A program made the position numbers and the translations under genes. From contig JABUQX010113434.1 in assembly GCA_015478945.1 (NCBI GenBank), positions 1 through 13,879 of the forward strand: DNA of 13,879 nt. Direction: 5' to 3'. The DNA comes from Trachelipus rathkii (Eukaryota > Arthropoda > Malacostraca > Isopoda > Trachelipodidae). The notes below the pieces were generated by a model. The model saw only the letters and a list, made by a program, of their open reading frames with translations, was not told the origin of the DNA and searched no databases. Below, piece by piece: positions 11,327 through 13,879 of the stretch. The stretch's first letter is position 1. The number at the start of each line of letters is the position of its first letter.

Positions 11327-11889
11327 AAAGTGAAGTTAAAACTCGAAACGTTGTCTTAAATTCAGAGACAAGCTACACTAGTATCGAGATGTTGAATCCC
11401 AAAGATATCCAAAGGCCAAAACGTCATAGAAGGAAAAAGATTCCAGAAGTGTTTATGAGAGATACAGTTTCCACAGATTCTACAGCTTCAAATGATTCTT
11501 CACCTATCTTAGGACACGATCAAGTTGATAACGTTTCATTGTCTTTACAACAGCCTAAAAACTTTGAAAACGTTCACAAGGTTGTGGAAAAAGAAATTGA
11601 AGTTGTACCTAAAAGCATTGAAAAAACTTCTGTCGAAGGCGTGTGCAGTGACGGATTTGAAGAAATGGATCCGAGAACTAATGCTCAAAGTGATTTAGAA
11701 ATAGTCAATGAAAGATTAAAAGAAGAAAGTTCTTCTGAAGAAGTTCCTAAAGATAGTCATTCCGTCAGTAATAATACAAATGCTCAATTATCAGTTATTT
11801 ATATTGAAGATCTGAACGAAGAGGAAAGTACTACAGACCCTCTCACACCTCCCACTACTAAGAGGAAAAAATTTACTACAAAATTACAG
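11327..11889 (+). CDS. Coding exon of an unrecognised, probably nuclear, disordered protein (partial gene)
   Basis: One exon is visible: two bases of a split codon followed by 187 complete codons, ending in cag before gtaata. It is far less AT-rich than its flanks and uses mixed codons, which marks it as real coding sequence. Numbering from the first full codon, residues 29-39 are a basic cluster (RPKRHRRKKIP) resembling a nuclear localisation signal. Residues 40-150 are rich in S, D, E, N and V with acidic serine runs such as SSSEE, typical of disordered protein and CK2-type sites. Residues 156-166 (VIYIEDLNEEE) fit a SUMO-interacting motif. Residues 173-181 (TPPTTKRKK) combine a possible proline-directed phosphosite with a second basic patch. 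There is no membrane segment, signal peptide or folded domain I can name. Upstream and downstream exons are not visible. M21 at 11389 could be the start if this is the first coding exon. The gene family is unknown to me. Confidence 0.8.
11794..11826 (+). other. Putative SUMO-interacting motif within the exon
   Basis: These codons give V-I-Y-I followed by E-D-L-N-E-E-E. SUMO-interacting motifs are known as a short hydrophobic core (V/I-x-V/I-V/I or V/I-V/I-x-V/I) next to acidic residues; this fits the second form with acids downstream. The motif lies in a region with no other hydrophobic cluster. Binding is inferred, not shown. Confidence 0.5.
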
Positions 11890-11897
11890 GTAATATA
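11890..11897 (+). promoter_or_regulatory. 5' splice site (donor) of the exon
   Basis: The cag|gtaata junction matches the eukaryotic donor consensus well. Reading on past it gives only I/Y repeats from the TA microsatellite, then a stop, so the coding part ends here. The intron phase is 0. Confidence 0.75.
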
Positions 11898-12089
11898 TAT
11901 ATATATCATATATATATATATATATATATTTATAGTATATGTATATAGATAAATATATAATATATATAATATAATATATATATATTAAGTATATATAATG
12001 ATATATATATAATATAATACTATATATATATATATATATATATATATTATCTATATATATATAAAGTAATATATTAATTAGTATATATA

Positions 12090-12150
<61 letters not shown>
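11890..12150. repeat. (TA)n microsatellite at intron start, abutting the LINE 3' end
   Basis: Alternating TA occupies nearly the whole stretch, with long uninterrupted runs near 12018-12046 and about 12094-12148. It begins exactly at the splice donor and ends where the retrotransposon tail begins. LINEs of several clades end in, or insert next to, simple repeats, so this may be partly element tail and partly target sequence. Confidence 0.85.
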
Positions 12151-12474
12151 CTTCTTTCCCATATTGTGGGTGAGGTGCGCAATGTGCACCGGAAACAAAA
12201 GTCAGTTCAAGAACATGACGTAAGTAGAAAGGAAAGCTATCCTCCCCTCTACCATCCCTCCATACCCTTAAGTGAGAGCTCGTCACACTAATAAAAAACC
12301 CCCCTAGGGTTTCACAAGATGGACCTGACCCTCACTTTGGTATCTCGTCAATGTATAGTTCATCCCTTTGAGCCACGCCCACGAACCATAACGCGTTGCA
12401 GAAACCCCAACATCACTTGCTATGTATGCACATTTCTCGTCTTCGCCGCACCCACATTCATTCTTCAGACATTA
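12151..12474 (-). other. LINE C-terminal end and 3' untranslated tail
   Basis: No confident protein motif remains. A stretch near 12310-12420 on the - strand could be the last residues of the ORF, with a stop (tag) near 12304. Beyond it lies G-rich sequence, including a run of six G followed by six T, then a segment ending at the TA microsatellite. The open frame at 12074-12286 on the - strand runs into the TA repeat and is not a gene. An imperfect hairpin (ggtgc, seven-base loop, gcacc) sits at about 12174-12190. Confidence 0.5.
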
Positions 12475-13029
12475 CCACTTTTTCTTCGGTCTCCCAGCCG
12501 GTCAGTATTCAGCATTCTCACCACTATACATCCTCTAAGCCAATCGACTATCTTCCATCCCTTCCATATGACCAAACCATCTTAATACTCTCGTTTATTA
12601 TCTCATTTAAACTCTTACTTCACACCACACAACTCTCTAACACATTCATTCCTATTTCTGTAATTCTTTCTCACACACTAACACGCACTAAGATTGGGTC
12701 CTCTCGAAACAGATTGTGACCGTTTGATCTATAGCCTCTTATTCCACACCATAGTTTCACTACTATATATTAACACCAATTAAAACATACACTCATGTAA
12801 AACAGAGCACTCAAGACTTATCCCTTTGTATCCACCAAAGTTTTATATTTCTATGTGCCGCATTCACAACTTTCCTACCACACACTTCATTATCCGTTCC
12901 TTTTTCATCCAACATATAGCCTAAATATTTAAACTCGGTACTTGTTCCAATTGCTCACCATCTAACATGATTTCACAACACGAACTCGCTCAATACCATC
13001 AATTTACTCTTATCTACATATTTCAAACC
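12475..13029 (-). pseudogene. Post-RT C-terminal region of the LINE ORF (decayed)
   Basis: Recognisable blocks in order on the - strand are GLKYVDKSK (12975-13029), a 41-codon run beginning EFKYLGYMLDEKGTD (12814-12936), a damaged LECSVLHE and YSSETMVW stretch (about 12730-12815), LRWFGHMEGME (12538-12588), and GRPKKKW (12475-12501). The YLG, RWFGH and GRP-x-x-x-W signatures are typical of the thumb and C-terminal part of arthropod LINE polyproteins. Stops and frame changes separate them. No zinc knuckle is clear. Confidence 0.75.
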
Positions 13030-13084
13030 CCCTCCTTTTATTCCTTTTATAGCACCGTGGCAAACTAGTCTACCAATCCTCTCA

Positions 13085-13110
13085 AACTTTCTACAACAAG
13101 AAGGGCACTC
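13085..13110 (-). other. Site of the missing YADD/FADD catalytic box
   Basis: On the - strand the frame reads ALLVVESLRGLVD. In related elements a hydrophobic LL is followed by F-A-D-D and a short hydrophobic run before an A/V-E-S segment. Here LL is joined almost directly to VVES, so about six or seven codons holding the two catalytic aspartates appear deleted. No gat-gat or similar Asp pair occurs between motif B and this point. The deletion is inferred from family knowledge. Confidence 0.6.
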
Positions 13111-13165
13111 TCCACTCTCATTCTCCATCAGTCTAACACCTTCCCTACCATCCCTACCTCTAATT

Positions 13166-13879
13166 TTTCATCACCCCATCCATATACACATTAAATAGCC
13201 AAGGAGACCTAACCATTCCTACCTCACTCTATTATTAATATTAAACCATTCAGTCCCCACTCCATTTATTCTTGCACACGCTTCTCTATCTACTTTCATT
13301 ATGATTCCATTCAGAAGAAAACCACTAGGAATATGTATCGCTACCACCTGCCACAGCACACCTACTAATCTTGTCATACGCCTGTTGGAAGTCCATAAAA
13401 CTAAATACAATTTATTCTTCTCTCATTTTCTGTCATTTGTTTCAATGTGAAGATTTGATCTACAAATCCTCTATCACTTCTAAATGCATCTTGTTCTTCG
13501 CCAATCAGTCCCTCAGTTACTCGACGTACCCTTTCAACCAAAATATCAGTTCACATCTTCCCTACAACACTCGATAAACTTATTTTCTATAGTTCCTACA
13601 ATTTCTTTTATCTCACTTACCCTTATATAAGAGTACCTCCTCCAATCCTTTGGAAATATACCTTCCATAGACGCTTTGCTACACAACCTCCATATCCAGT
13701 CAACCACAATCTCTCTCCATTTTTTATCATTTCATCAGTAATTCTATGCCTGCAGATTTACCACTTTAACTTTATCACTCTAGCTATTATCTCCTCTCTA
13801 CTAATTACTCGTCCCCAATACGCGCATTGTTTCTTACACATCAAACACACATCATCCTATCACACCTGCTTCATTATTG
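13166..13879 (-). pseudogene. Reverse transcriptase domain remnant (frameshifted)
   Basis: From the right: ITDEMIKNG then VVDWIWRLC and FPKDW (about 13640-13780) match the fingers region that precedes the palm. A 47-codon stretch (13404-13544) contains LVERVRRVTEGLIGEEQ and DQIFTL, the region leading to motif A. FMDFQQAYDK (13361-13399) is motif A with its catalytic Asp, in another frame. Next come LWQVV, VDREAC and GTEWFNINN (13222-13359), ending at a stop where VRQGC is expected. SPWLFNVYMDG follows (13166-13207), which belongs to motif B. Reverse transcriptase copies element RNA into DNA at the target site; this copy cannot. Each break is a one- or two-base indel or a point stop. The relative order is fully preserved, so this is decay rather than rearrangement. 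Confidence 0.85.

Larger units (their letters stand above)
12151..13879 (-). mobile_element. Degenerate non-LTR (LINE-type) retrotransposon, 5' end beyond the window
   Basis: Read on the - strand, this region encodes pieces of an endonuclease/RT polyprotein of the arthropod LINE kind in correct N-to-C order but in changing frames. The order is the region before the RT fingers (13640-13879), RT blocks (13166-13544), the post-RT region (12475-13029), and then a non-coding tail. GC content is clearly higher than in the flanks, and the + strand is C/A-rich. At least eight frame changes and several stops are needed to follow it, so it is an old dead copy. It lies antisense to the exon and presumably inside an intron of that gene. 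The endonuclease domain would lie right of the window. I do not assign the clade: the post-RT motifs resemble RTE- or Jockey-like arthropod elements, but a search is needed. The + strand open frames at 12319-12719 are its antisense shadows. Confidence 0.85.

Noticed and set aside
12319..12719. Two + strand open frames of 88 and 107 codons
   Set aside because: They are antisense shadows of the LINE C-terminal region, whose motifs are recognisable on the - strand.
13371..13577. 68-codon + strand open frame
   Set aside because: It is antisense to the RT block at 13404-13544.
1..13879. tRNA, rRNA or CRISPR features
   Set aside because: No cloverleaf with a recognisable B box, no rRNA-like sequence and no regular short repeat-spacer pattern were seen by eye.

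Overview
The window looks like nuclear DNA of an animal, most probably an arthropod. It is very AT-rich and gene-poor. It has a spliced exon with GT/AG borders, a decayed LINE-type retrotransposon of a kind I associate with insects and crustaceans, and a short run of the arthropod telomere motif TTAGG. I see no sign of bacterial gene organisation: no operons, no ribosome binding sites and no dense ORFs. I cannot name the species.

Layout: (1) Positions 1 to about 11320 are non-coding. By eye they resolve into old, strongly diverged head-to-tail copies of one unit about 5 kb long. Unit 1 is about 1-5184, unit 2 about 5185-10129, and a truncated unit 3 about 10130-11320. Many short anchors recur in the same order at an offset of 4.8-5.2 kb, and one region is recognisable in all three copies. 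Each full unit has the same internal order: TA-rich block, moderately AT-rich spacer, second TA-rich block, GA-rich patch, long spacer. (2) Positions 11327-11889 are one coding exon on the + strand. It encodes 187 codons of a low-complexity, probably nuclear protein with two basic patches and a good SUMO-interacting motif; I do not recognise the protein. (3) Positions 11890-12150 are the start of the following intron, almost pure TA repeat. (4) From about 12151 to the window end lies a dead non-LTR retrotransposon on the - strand, antisense to the exon. It has a recognisable but frameshifted reverse transcriptase (RT) palm, C-terminal region and 3' tail, and its YADD/FADD catalytic box appears deleted.

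How it fits together: the only host gene visible is the one owning the exon. The tandem units would lie in its upstream intron or upstream flank, and the LINE in its downstream intron. Nothing else supports a gene. The remaining open frames are translations of TA repeats, antisense shadows of the LINE, or chance frames. The main unexpected result is the 5-kb tandem architecture. It was read by eye, without an alignment, and needs a self-comparison to measure identity and exact borders.
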